Of a DNA stretch of 64,000 bases, positions 46,671 to 55,251 are shown piece after piece. Below the pieces are notes generated by a model, which worked only from the letters and a program-made list of their open reading frames with translations, made no database searches and had not been told where the DNA came from. The position numbers and the translations under genes are program-made. This DNA comes from Lysobacter sp. Root690 (GTDB lineage: Bacteria; Pseudomonadota; Gammaproteobacteria; Xanthomonadales; Xanthomonadaceae), in the NCBI RefSeq assembly GCF_001427785.1, contig NZ_LMHM01000016.1, positions 421,246 to 485,245 on the forward strand, given 5' to 3'. Numbering within the stretch: the first letter of the stretch is position 1; each line of letters starts with the position of its first letter.

Positions 46671-48005
46671 ATGTCCAAGGTTTTCTGGGGCGAGGGCCTG
46701 TTCCTGCGCCCCCAGCATTTTCAACGTCAGGATGCGTACCACGAGGGGCGGCTGCAGGACCTCTCGACGGCGCTGCATCCGTATGCCTGGGGTTTGCGCC
46801 AGGCCCGTTTCGATGTCCAGAGCCTCGCCAGCGGCACCCTGCGCGCGCTGCAGTTGTCGGCGATCTTCCCCGACGGCGAAAGTTACGCCGCGCCCGGCGA
46901 CGACGAACTGCCCGAGGCGGTCAGCCTGACCGATCTGCCGGCCGGCGTGCAGTCGACCACGATCCATCTCGCCCTGCCGCTGCTCAAGGAGCATGGCGGC
47001 AATTGCGCCGAAGGCGGCAACGCCGCGTCGGCGCGCTTCACCCAGCACAATCAGCCGACCCTGGATCTGTACACCGATGCCAGCGAGGCCGAGCTGGCCT
47101 ACCTGCGCAAGAGCGTGCGCCTGCTGACCGACGACGAACCGCGCGATCCCTACGTGACCGTGCCGGTCGCGCGCGTGCGCCGCACCTCCACCGGCGGTTT
47201 CGAATTCGACGACGCTTTCCTGGCGCCGTCGCTGAGCATCGCCTCGTCGACGCAACTGCATGCGCAATTGCGGCGCCTGCTCGACTCGTTGCAGGCCAAG
47301 ACCGACGCGTTGTACGGACTGCACCGCGAGCCGTCGCAGCACATCATCGAATTCCGTTCCGGCGACATCGCCTCGTTCTGGCTGCTGCATACGGTCAACA
47401 GTTCGTTCGCCGCGCTTTCGCACCTGTTCCGCCATCCCGGACTGCATCCCGAACGCCTGCATCAGGAGTTGCTGCGGCTGGCCGGTTCTCTGCTGACGTT
47501 CTCCAAGATCTACAGCCTCAGCGACCTGCCCCACTACGCGCATTCGCAACCCGAAGCCGGGTTCGAGCGCCTGTTCGACATGATCCGCGAACTGCTCGAT
47601 ACGGTGATCTCGGCGCGTTATTTCCAGATCGCGTTGTCGGAGGTCAAGCCGTCGTTCCACCTGGGTCGGCTGGACTCGCAGCGCATCGACGAAAAATCGG
47701 TGTTCTACCTCGGCGTCGCCGCCGACATTCCCGGGCCCGAACTCATCCAGACCATCCCGGTGCGCTTCAAGGTCGGCGCGCCGGACGATGTCGAGAAGTG
47801 CGTGCTGTCGGCGCTGCCGGGCCTCAAGCTCGCTCACGCCGCGCAAGTGCCGGCGGCGATTCCGGTGCGTCCGGGCAGCTACTACTTCGCCATCGAACCG
47901 CGCGGCCCGCTGTACGAACGCATGATCAAATCGCAATCGCTGATGATCTACGTGCCGTCCGGTTTGCGTGAACTCAAGCTCGAACTCATCGCGTTGGTGC
48001 CATGA
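46671..48005 (+). CDS. tssK: T6SS baseplate protein TssK
   Basis: A 444-residue adaptor between baseplate and membrane complex. MSKVFWGEGLFLRPQHFQRQ is the diagnostic N terminus. IIEFRSGDIASFWLLHTVN, HPERLHQELLRLAGSLLTF and FKVGAPDDVEKCVLSALPG are conserved later. The shared start ATG 46671 is preferred; ATG 46641 is in frame upstream. The stop overlaps tssL (ATGA). Confidence 0.96.
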   Translation: MSKVFWGEGLFLRPQHFQRQDAYHEGRLQDLSTALHPYAWGLRQARFDVQSLASGTLRALQLSAIFPDGESYAAPGDDELPEAVSLTDLPAGVQSTTIHLALPLLKEHGGNCAEGGNAASARFTQHNQPTLDLYTDASEAELAYLRKSVRLLTDDEPRDPYVTVPVARVRRTSTGGFEFDDAFLAPSLSIASSTQLHAQLRRLLDSLQAKTDALYGLHREPSQHIIEFRSGDIASFWLLHTVNSSFAALSHLFRHPGLHPERLHQELLRLAGSLLTFSKIYSLSDLPHYAHSQPEAGFERLFDMIRELLDTVISARYFQIALSEVKPSFHLGRLDSQRIDEKSVFYLGVAADIPGPELIQTIPVRFKVGAPDDVEKCVLSALPGLKLAHAAQVPAAIPVRPGSYYFAIEPRGPLYERMIKSQSLMIYVPSGLRELKLELIALVP

Positions 48006-48787
48006 ACTATCCCCAGCCCCCGATCCCGCAAGGCATGCCGTCGCTGGGTCCGAACCTGGCCGCGCCGGCGGCCGCCGGCGCGCCTGCGCGCAGCCTGCTC
48101 GACCTGATGTCCGACGGCTTCTACCTGTTGATGCTGCTCAAGCGCGGCCAGTTGCCGAGTTCGGAAACGCCGTTCGTCGAATCGATCCGGCGTTTTCTCG
48201 ACACCACCGAGCGCGGCGCGGTCAAGCTCGGCATCGGCTCGGAAGATGTGTACGCGGCCAAGTACGCATTCTGCGCCGCGCTCGACGAAGCGATGCTGTC
48301 GCAGCCGTCCGAGCTGCGCGAAGAGTGGGAACGTAATCCGCTGCAGTTGCGCCTGTTCGGCGAACACCTCGCCGGCGAACACTTCTTCGATCGGCTCGAA
48401 CAGCTGCGTTCGCAAGGCGCGCCGCGCCTGCCGTCGCTGGAGGTCTATTACTACTGCCTGCTGCTCGGCTTCGAGGGTAAGTACCGCCTGGAAGGGCCGG
48501 AGAAGCTCGGTTATCTGACCGCGCGCCTGGGCGACGAGATCGCCTATCTCAAGGGTAAGCGCGCTCCGTTCGCGCCGCATTGGGCGCCGCCGGATCGCAT
48601 CCAGCACGCCTTGCGCAAGATCACTCCGATCTGGGCGCCGATGGCGATCGTCGGCGTCGGCGCGGTGCTGGCGTTCCTGGCCTTCAGCACGCTGGCCGCG
48701 CGCCAGACCAATCAGCAACTCGCGCAGTACAACAACGTGGTGCAGATGCCGGCCGACACAGCGCAGCTGACGATCACCCTGCCCTGA
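48002..48787 (+). CDS. tssL: T6SS membrane complex protein TssL
   Basis: A 261-residue DotU/IcmH-family protein anchored by one helix near the C terminus (WAPMAIVGVGAVLAFLAFSTLA, ~212-233) with the main helical domain in the cytoplasm: LLDLMSDGFYLLMLLKRG, YAFCAALDEAMLSQ, HLAGEHFFDRLEQL and VYYYCLLLGFEGKYRLEG. There is no peptidoglycan-binding OmpA extension. It overlaps tssK by four bases. The usual next partner tssM (IcmF) does not follow; a vgrG gene comes next after 212 bp. Confidence 0.95.
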   Translation: MNYPQPPIPQGMPSLGPNLAAPAAAGAPARSLLDLMSDGFYLLMLLKRGQLPSSETPFVESIRRFLDTTERGAVKLGIGSEDVYAAKYAFCAALDEAMLSQPSELREEWERNPLQLRLFGEHLAGEHFFDRLEQLRSQGAPRLPSLEVYYYCLLLGFEGKYRLEGPEKLGYLTARLGDEIAYLKGKRAPFAPHWAPPDRIQHALRKITPIWAPMAIVGVGAVLAFLAFSTLAARQTNQQLAQYNNVVQMPADTAQLTITLP

Positions 48788-48999
48788 CGATCAACCTGGT
48801 GAAACGGATATGGATATCCCCAAAATCGAACGCACACGCTCGCAGGGCCGGCCTTTGCGCCGGACCCGCATGTTCCGCGCGGCCCCCGCCGCCGCGGCTT
48901 CGGTCGCAGCAGATTCGATCGCGGCCGCTTCGATCCTGGCCGCGCGCCTTCGACACCGCTTGATGGACGGCGGCGACGCCGCGCCGGGAGTCGCCCGCC

Positions 49000-51900
49000 A
49001 TGACTGATCCCTACAGTCCTTTCGCCCTGGGCGGCGCCGTCGCCTCGTCGGCCGCGCCGGAACTGGCTCAGTTCGCGCAGACTTCGGCCCTGGCTGACGA
49101 ACTGATCACCATGGCGCGCACCGGCGGCGATACCACCGCGCTGTCGGACGAACTGATCGCGATGGCGCGCACCGCGCTGCCGGAGATCACCCGCGACATG
49201 CCGACGGTCGAAGTCGCCGCATCGGCGATCCAGACCGAAGGCCTGCTCGGCAAGCTCGCTGCCGCCGCGCCGGTCGCGGCGATGGTGCTGCAGTCGCTGC
49301 AGCGCGGCGCCAGCCACCAAGAGGTCGCCAAACAACTCGCGCCGGAGGCATTGAAGGCGATCGGAGTGCCGACCTCGTTCGCCGAGATGGCCGACCCGGG
49401 CATCGGCGCCGGCAAGAGCGCTCTCGCCAGCGCGGCCACGCCGGTGTTGCAAGACACGTCGTTCGGCGCGCATTCGCCGATGGGCAGCGTGGTCTCCGCG
49501 AACGCCGAACGCTACGACGCCATGCCCGCGCCGATCGCCCGCCAGGCGGAGGCGTTCGCGCGCATGCCGCAGCAGCTCGCGCGCAGTGTCGCCTCGGCGT
49601 TCAAGGGCGGCCAGTACCTGGTCGAAATCGACACCGCCCTGCCCGGCGCGTTCCTGGTCGAACGCTTCCAGGGTCAGGAAGCGGTCTGCGACAGTTACCG
49701 CTTCGAGATCGACTGCATTTCGACCTCAGCGTTTCTCGAAACCACCGCGCTGATCGGCGAGCCGGTCGACCTGCGCCTGCAACGCGCGGACGGTTCTTAC
49801 CGCCACTGGCGCGGACTATGCAGCCAGGCCGCGCCGCTCGGCAGTGACGGCGGCTATTCGCGCTACCGGCTGACGTTGGAACCCTGGCTGGTGCTGCTCA
49901 AGCTGCGCCGCAACGCGCTGATCTTCCAGGACAGCGACGTGCTGCAGGTGCTCGAGCGCGTGTTCGCCGATTATCCGCAGGCGGCCTGGCGCTTCGACGT
50001 CACCCAAACGCTGCCGAAGCCCGCGATCACCACCCAATACCGCGAGACCGATTACGACTTCGTCACCCGCCTGCTCGCCGATGCCGGCCTGGCCTGGCGT
50101 TTCGACCACGCCCAGGACGACAGCGAAGGCGACGCCGCGGCCGCGGAGCCGGGACAACGCGACGGCGCCACCAGCCACACCTTGGTGATCTTCGACCGTC
50201 AGGCCGAAGTGCCCAGCGCGTCGCCCGATACCTTGCGCTTCCATCGCACCTCCAGCACCGAAAGCGAGGACGCGATCGGCCATTTCAGCGAACTTCGCCA
50301 GACCACGCCCGACGCGGTCGGCACCGCCAGTTGGCAGGCCGAACAGGTCGAAGCGATTTCGGCCAGCGCCATCGGCGACGCGGCCGGGCCGAACCTGCCG
50401 CAGCGCGAGGTCTACAGCGTGCCGCGCAGCGGCCGTTACGCCGAGCGCGATCAGGCGCAGAAGACCGCCGAGTTGCGTCTGGACGCGTTGCGCCTGCCGC
50501 AACGCCTGCACGCCGGCGCCGGCAGCGGCCGCGGCCTCGATGCGGGCCGCGCGTTCACCCTGAGCCAGCACGCCGACCTGTCCGGTCAGGCATTCGTGCC
50601 GCTGCGGGTCGAGCATCTGGCCGCCAACAACCTCACCTCCAACGCCAGCGCGATCCTCGACGCCTCCGGGCTGGAACGCGGCAGTTATCGCAATCGCTTC
50701 CTCGCGGTTCCGCTCGGCACCGCGATCGTGCCGCTGGCGCGGCCCAAACCGATCGCTCCGGGCGCGCAGACCGCGCGCGTGGTCGGCCTGCCCAGCGCGG
50801 CCAATACCGTGACCCGCGATCATCAGGTGCGCATCCAGTTCGCCTGGCAGCGCGGCCCGGCGCCGACCTATGGCGGCGCCAATGAAGCCGGTTCCAGCGC
50901 CCATCCCGACGGCCATGCGCCGGGCAACGAAACCTCTGGTACCTGGGTGCGGGTCGCCGAATGGCTGGCCGGCCCGAACTGGGGTAGTCACGCGCTGCCG
51001 CGCATCGGCGCCGAGGTGCTGGTCGAATTCCTCCACGCCGATATCGACCAACCGCTGATCACCGGCCAGTTGTTCAACGGCGAGGTCGCACCGCCATTCA
51101 CCGCCGGCCAGGAATCCCCGGCCAATCACATCGGCACCCTTAGCGGCCTGCACACCCAATCGCTCGACGGCAACGGCCGACAGCAATGGGTGATCGACGA
51201 CGCGCCCGGGCAACTGCGTCAGCGCCTGCACACCACCCTGGCCGACAGCCGGCTGGAACTGGGCTATCTGATCCAGCACAACGACGGGCAACGCGGCGCG
51301 TTGCGCGGACAAGGCTTCGACCTGGCCACGCTCGGCTGGGGCAATCTGCACGCCGCCCAAGGCGTGTTGTTGTCGACCACAGCGCGCAACGACGCCCGCT
51401 CGACCCAGTTCGACATCCTCGAAGCGGTGAGCCAGCTCAAGGGCGCGGAGAACACCGCGCGGGCGCTCAACGACGCCGCCACCCAGAACCAGGTGCCGGC
51501 GCTGAAAGGCAACGAACCGCAGACCGCCTTCATCACCGCGGTCGATGCCGAGCAAAGCGGCAAGTACGACGGCGACGTCGCCGGTCAGCCGGCCCGCAAA
51601 CCCGGCGCCGGCAGTCGCCACGGCGGCGATCCGGTCGAGCGCTTCGCCGCGGCGATGCTGATCGCCGAATCGCCCGACAGCATCGGCGCGGTGACCCCGG
51701 CCAGCGCGCTGGCCTACGCCGGCGGCCACAGCCACATCACCGTGCAGGACGACGCCCACTTCGCCGCCGGCCAGACCTTCGCCGCCGTCAGCGGCGCGCA
51801 CAGCGCCTTGTTCGCGCAACAAGGCCCGGTCCGCGCGATCGCCGCGCAGGGCCCTCTGAGCGTGCAGGCCCACGTCGGCACGCTGGAGCTATTGGCCGAT

Positions 51901-52296
51901 CAATCCGTCACCGTCACCGCCACCGACGAACGCATCGACGTGCTGGCCAAGCAGAAGATCGTGCTGCAGGCCGGGCAAAGTCAGGTCACCCTCGAAGGCG
52001 GGAACATCACCTTCGAATGCCCGGGGAATTTCACGGTCAAGGCCGGGATGCATCCTTTCAAGGGTGGCGAGAGCGATGCGGCGGAGCTGGCCAAGCTGCC
52101 CGATACGCGGCCGAAACGTTTCAGCGAAAGCTTCATCCTCAAGAACCGGCAAACCGGCGAGCCGGTCGTCAATCGCGCGTATCGGATCACCCTGGCCAAC
52201 GGCGAGACAGAAGACGGTATCACCGACGAAAAGGGCTACACCCACGCGGTCATGACCGCTGCCCAGGAAATTCTGAAAATCGAGATCGAGGACTGA
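49000..52296 (+). CDS. vgrG: VgrG-2 with N-terminal extension and C-terminal TTR-like tail
   Basis: A 1098-residue spike. The usual VgrG core starts only near residue 205 (YLVEIDTALPGAFLVERFQG). Before it is a ~200-residue Ala-rich helical extension with a repeated decapeptide (ADELITMART 32-41, SDELIAMART 49-58). The core has the gp27 part (TQYRETDYDFVTRLLAD), the gp5 OB fold (RIQFAWQRGP, WVRVAEWLAGPNWGSHALPR, LVEFLHADIDQPLITGQLF) and DUF2345. The last ~65 residues (FILKNRQTGEPVVNRAYRIT and TDEKGYTHAV) look like a transthyretin-like domain, a known docking module for cargo effectors. GGGAG precedes ATG 49000. The PAD homologue starts 4 bp after its stop. Confidence 0.94.
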   Translation: MTDPYSPFALGGAVASSAAPELAQFAQTSALADELITMARTGGDTTALSDELIAMARTALPEITRDMPTVEVAASAIQTEGLLGKLAAAAPVAAMVLQSLQRGASHQEVAKQLAPEALKAIGVPTSFAEMADPGIGAGKSALASAATPVLQDTSFGAHSPMGSVVSANAERYDAMPAPIARQAEAFARMPQQLARSVASAFKGGQYLVEIDTALPGAFLVERFQGQEAVCDSYRFEIDCISTSAFLETTALIGEPVDLRLQRADGSYRHWRGLCSQAAPLGSDGGYSRYRLTLEPWLVLLKLRRNALIFQDSDVLQVLERVFADYPQAAWRFDVTQTLPKPAITTQYRETDYDFVTRLLADAGLAWRFDHAQDDSEGDAAAAEPGQRDGATSHTLVIFDRQAEVPSASPDTLRFHRTSSTESEDAIGHFSELRQTTPDAVGTASWQAEQVEAISASAIGDAAGPNLPQREVYSVPRSGRYAERDQAQKTAELRLDALRLPQRLHAGAGSGRGLDAGRAFTLSQHADLSGQAFVPLRVEHLAANNLTSNASAILDASGLERGSYRNRFLAVPLGTAIVPLARPKPIAPGAQTARVVGLPSAANTVTRDHQVRIQFAWQRGPAPTYGGANEAGSSAHPDGHAPGNETSGTWVRVAEWLAGPNWGSHALPRIGAEVLVEFLHADIDQPLITGQLFNGEVAPPFTAGQESPANHIGTLSGLHTQSLDGNGRQQWVIDDAPGQLRQRLHTTLADSRLELGYLIQHNDGQRGALRGQGFDLATLGWGNLHAAQGVLLSTTARNDARSTQFDILEAVSQLKGAENTARALNDAATQNQVPALKGNEPQTAFITAVDAEQSGKYDGDVAGQPARKPGAGSRHGGDPVERFAAAMLIAESPDSIGAVTPASALAYAGGHSHITVQDDAHFAAGQTFAAVSGAHSALFAQQGPVRAIAAQGPLSVQAHVGTLELLADQSVTVTATDERIDVLAKQKIVLQAGQSQVTLEGGNITFECPGNFTVKAGMHPFKGGESDAAELAKLPDTRPKRFSESFILKNRQTGEPVVNRAYRITLANGETEDGITDEKGYTHAVMTAAQEILKIEIED

Positions 52297-52299
52297 TAC

Positions 52300-54183
52300 G
52301 TGGGCAAGAACCTCAAGGAAGCAGGTAACGTCGTCACCACGCCACTCGACGCGAAGAAGGGCAAGGAAGTCCTGATCGAAGACAAGCCTGCCTACTTCGT
52401 CCATGTCGACGCCGATCGAGACGGCAAGGTCGACGACGTGACCCTCGGCCTGGACAAATGGCAATGGGGCAAGGGCAAGAAGGGCGCGATCGTCCTGGTC
52501 AACAACAATCGCGACGGCGCGCCACCGGAAACCACCGACAACTCGGACACTGTCATCAATGGCGCGTCCGATCTGAACGATGTCGCTCCGATCGAGATCC
52601 GCAGGCGAGGCAGCGCCCCGGCGCCGGCAGGTTGGACCGGTAAGCTCAGTATCGACCCGAACGTCCTGCCCTACGTGCGCATCTTCGAATCGCGCGATCC
52701 TGCCGCCAAACAAGTAATGGGCACGGGCTCGGCGTCGGAGTATTCGGTTGGCCCGCTCGACTTCGAAAAGAAGGAATTGGGCATCGAAGCCGTCGAGTAC
52801 CCAAAGGACAGTTCCGTATTCGATGGAACGATCGAACTCAAGTGGACGGTCAACGACGGAAAACAAGACCTCAAGCCGCAGAAGATTGTCTTCCGGGTCG
52901 CACCCTGGATTATTTTCAACCATTTCCAACAGACGAAAACTGTATACGTCGTGGATACGGACCGACTTCCCCCGGAATGGCGCAATACGGCCTTCCGCAG
53001 CAAACTTGCCACCGAGGTCTCGACGGTAGGCGCTTCGATGGAAGAGTTCGCCGAGTCGGATCGTTGGATGCAGGACGTCATGGAGCTTGGCTTTTCCAGC
53101 AAGCCCAGCACCGAAGCGCCTGACGCGTGGGCCACTCCCGTTGTGCTCCGATCGGGAAGAGTGCGTGGTGGCGCTACTGAACATTTTCCTTTGAAGAAAT
53201 TGCTTAGCCCGGAGATGGGCTACACGACGGCAACAGTTCCAGCGGGCTCCGACTCCCTGGACTCCTTCGGCAATCTGGAGTGTTCGCCACCGGTAACCGT
53301 CGGCAAGAAAGTCTATCCATTTGGTCGTATCGTTTATGGAGATGGCTCTGGCGGCACACCTGCTCGAGCGATGAACTCCAATGTGGTCAGATTCCTCAAG
53401 AATCAGGCGATCCAGGCTCCGTTCTCGGTCGATACCAGTTGGCTGGAAGTCGGCCACGTCGATGAAGTGTTTTCGTTTTGCCCGATGAAAGGGGCGCCGA
53501 AAAAATTCAAGGTCCTGATCGCCAGTCCGCAAAGGGCCTGGAGCATCCTCGAAGGCCTGGAAAAAACCAGTCCGGACGCAGGTCTGTTTTCAGGAATCGA
53601 CACCACTCGGACATTGCTGGGCACCGATACGGTGGCAAGCGTCTACCCGCACAGAACCGTCAAGACAATCTTGGCGGATGCGGGGCTCAAGACTGCACAA
53701 AAACAAGTGCAGAAAAAGATCGATGGCATACAGAAGGCACTCAAACGCAATCTAGGGCTCGAAGACGCCGACTTTGTGCCCTTGCCTGTTCTATTCCACG
53801 CCGTAGTTGGCGAAGCGACGCGACAAAACGCCATCAGGGTCGCCGCTATGGAAAAGATTGATCCCAGCGCCGCCGCCAAGCTTCGATACACTCCTCGCTA
53901 CATTGCCTATACTCCGGGCGTTGTCAACATGTTGGTCTTGACCAAATCGGACGCCACGGCCCGACTGGTCATTCCGAAGCCGTTCGGACCTGTTGTGGCC
54001 AGTGGCGCTTGCGAGTTCGAAAAGGACATCGAGACCCAGTTATCACCATTGGTGCTTCACACCGATTACGAATTCGTCGAAGATTTTTTCGAATATCACG
54101 TTCTGGATGGCGAAATCCATTGTGGAACCAACAGTCTGCGCGTCCCACCCACCGACGTGCATTGGTGGGAACAGGAGCCCTGA
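52300..54183 (+). CDS. Protein-arginine deiminase (PAD) homologue, putative T6SS effector
   Basis: A 627-residue homologue of animal peptidylarginine deiminases, which convert protein arginine to citrulline. Residues ~25-200 match the PAD middle domain (HVDADRDGKVDD, WGKGKKGAIVLVNNN, then FRVAPWI). Residues ~200-627 match the catalytic domain: DRWMQDVMELG, SLDSFGNLECSPPVTV, WLEVGHVDEVFSF, VNMLVLT, IPKPFGP and EIHCGTNSLR near the end. Catalytic residues equivalent to PAD4 Asp350, His471, Asp473 and Cys645 are Asp259, His386, Asp388 and Cys608. The PAD N-terminal cupredoxin domain is absent and there is no signal peptide. The GTG start lies 4 bp after vgrG-2, whose C-terminal TTR-like tail could carry it. 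Base composition is somewhat less GC-rich than the vgrG, suggesting acquisition. Effector role is inferred from position. Confidence 0.88.
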   Translation: MGKNLKEAGNVVTTPLDAKKGKEVLIEDKPAYFVHVDADRDGKVDDVTLGLDKWQWGKGKKGAIVLVNNNRDGAPPETTDNSDTVINGASDLNDVAPIEIRRRGSAPAPAGWTGKLSIDPNVLPYVRIFESRDPAAKQVMGTGSASEYSVGPLDFEKKELGIEAVEYPKDSSVFDGTIELKWTVNDGKQDLKPQKIVFRVAPWIIFNHFQQTKTVYVVDTDRLPPEWRNTAFRSKLATEVSTVGASMEEFAESDRWMQDVMELGFSSKPSTEAPDAWATPVVLRSGRVRGGATEHFPLKKLLSPEMGYTTATVPAGSDSLDSFGNLECSPPVTVGKKVYPFGRIVYGDGSGGTPARAMNSNVVRFLKNQAIQAPFSVDTSWLEVGHVDEVFSFCPMKGAPKKFKVLIASPQRAWSILEGLEKTSPDAGLFSGIDTTRTLLGTDTVASVYPHRTVKTILADAGLKTAQKQVQKKIDGIQKALKRNLGLEDADFVPLPVLFHAVVGEATRQNAIRVAAMEKIDPSAAAKLRYTPRYIAYTPGVVNMLVLTKSDATARLVIPKPFGPVVASGACEFEKDIETQLSPLVLHTDYEFVEDFFEYHVLDGEIHCGTNSLRVPPTDVHWWEQEP

Positions 54184-54990
54184 GTGAACAGACCGCACCA
54201 TTCCCATGCCACGCAGCTTCTCGTGGCTTCACTTCTGGTATCAGCCTGTCTGTTGTCAGGTCGCGCCCATGGCGCGCCCCCCTCTAGCGACCCCGCGGAC
54301 TCCGCAGCCATGACCACAAAAAAAACCGAAATAGAAACTGAGTTCGCATCGACTCACGCACTACGCGGTGCCGAGTATGTCGCGGCGCGGAACCACCTGC
54401 TGCATAACCCGGAGCTTCCGACGCTCCTGCGTTCTGTCGCCAAAAGCAGCGATGCCACACGCTATTTCGATGCGAAGATCCTCGCTGGCTGGCTGGATCA
54501 CGCCAATTTTTACGATAGCGTCCTGACAGAGCTCAACAGCGATGAGTTACGCGCCAAGGTGGCGCAGAACCGCCCCAAGGCCAGCAACCTGTCTCCGCTA
54601 ATGGAAGAGTATGCCAGCAAGGCGCAGGGCAGCTATGGAGACAAGATCGCTCCTCTGTGTTGGGAAGTCTTGCTCAAAGCGCCGACACAGATGGAGCATT
54701 GGCAACGCGGGATCTGCGTGGCCATGCTCAACGCCGTGCCGCAGGTCGAGGACATCAAGCCGGCGGTATCGCTGATCGCGACCACTCAGGATCCTGAAGT
54801 GGTCGGCATGTTGTCGAACTATCTGCAGAAGATGCCGCCCAAAGCACTGATTGCGGGCCTCACGCCCGAAATCGACTCGATCAAGAAGCAGATAGAAATC
54901 AGCAGCAACCCCGAACCCCTGGTTCGTACCAGAGCTACGCTGCAGACCCTGCTCGTCGACGCGCAGGAGAGGAAAGAAAGCGGGCACTAG
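54184..54990 (+). CDS. Exported probable immunity protein for the PAD effector
   Basis: A 268-residue protein with an N-terminal signal region (LLVASLLVSACLLSGRAHGA) and a mature helical part (LLHNPELPTLLRSVAKS, LMEEYASKAQGSYGDKI, VGMLSNYLQKMPPKALI) that may form HEAT-like repeats. No family recognised. The signal contains a cysteine (VSAC at ~29-32), so it could be lipidated or freely periplasmic. The GTG start follows directly on the PAD stop (TGAGTG). In vgrG-effector-X sets the third gene usually encodes immunity; export would place protection in the periplasm. The lower GC content continues from the effector gene. Confidence 0.6.
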   Translation: MNRPHHSHATQLLVASLLVSACLLSGRAHGAPPSSDPADSAAMTTKKTEIETEFASTHALRGAEYVAARNHLLHNPELPTLLRSVAKSSDATRYFDAKILAGWLDHANFYDSVLTELNSDELRAKVAQNRPKASNLSPLMEEYASKAQGSYGDKIAPLCWEVLLKAPTQMEHWQRGICVAMLNAVPQVEDIKPAVSLIATTQDPEVVGMLSNYLQKMPPKALIAGLTPEIDSIKKQIEISSNPEPLVRTRATLQTLLVDAQERKESGH

Positions 54991-55251
54991 TCGCGATTCA
55001 TTTCCAGCGGCTCACATATGCGCTTGCTGCCTGATGTGGCGTGGCTCCCAGGCCTCGCTCCGGCAGGGTTTCCGCTCAGGCAGGTACCACAGCAACGCGC
55101 GGATCACGAGCGCATTGACGCTAACTTGGACGTTGCTCCTTCGATTCGGGCCGACAATTGATTCGCCCCAGACCCGACGCACCCTGGCGCATCCTCAACC
55201 AAGCGGCTGCGCACTCACCAGACGGCGCGCGAGCAAGTTGATTAGAGCAAA

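Noticed and set aside
48810-49007. Possible 65-codon gene between tssL and vgrG-2
   Set aside because: It overlaps the vgrG-2 start, has no good ribosome binding site and an Arg/Ala composition typical of chance frames.
49816-51873. 685-codon open frame on the minus strand
   Set aside because: Antisense shadow of vgrG-2.
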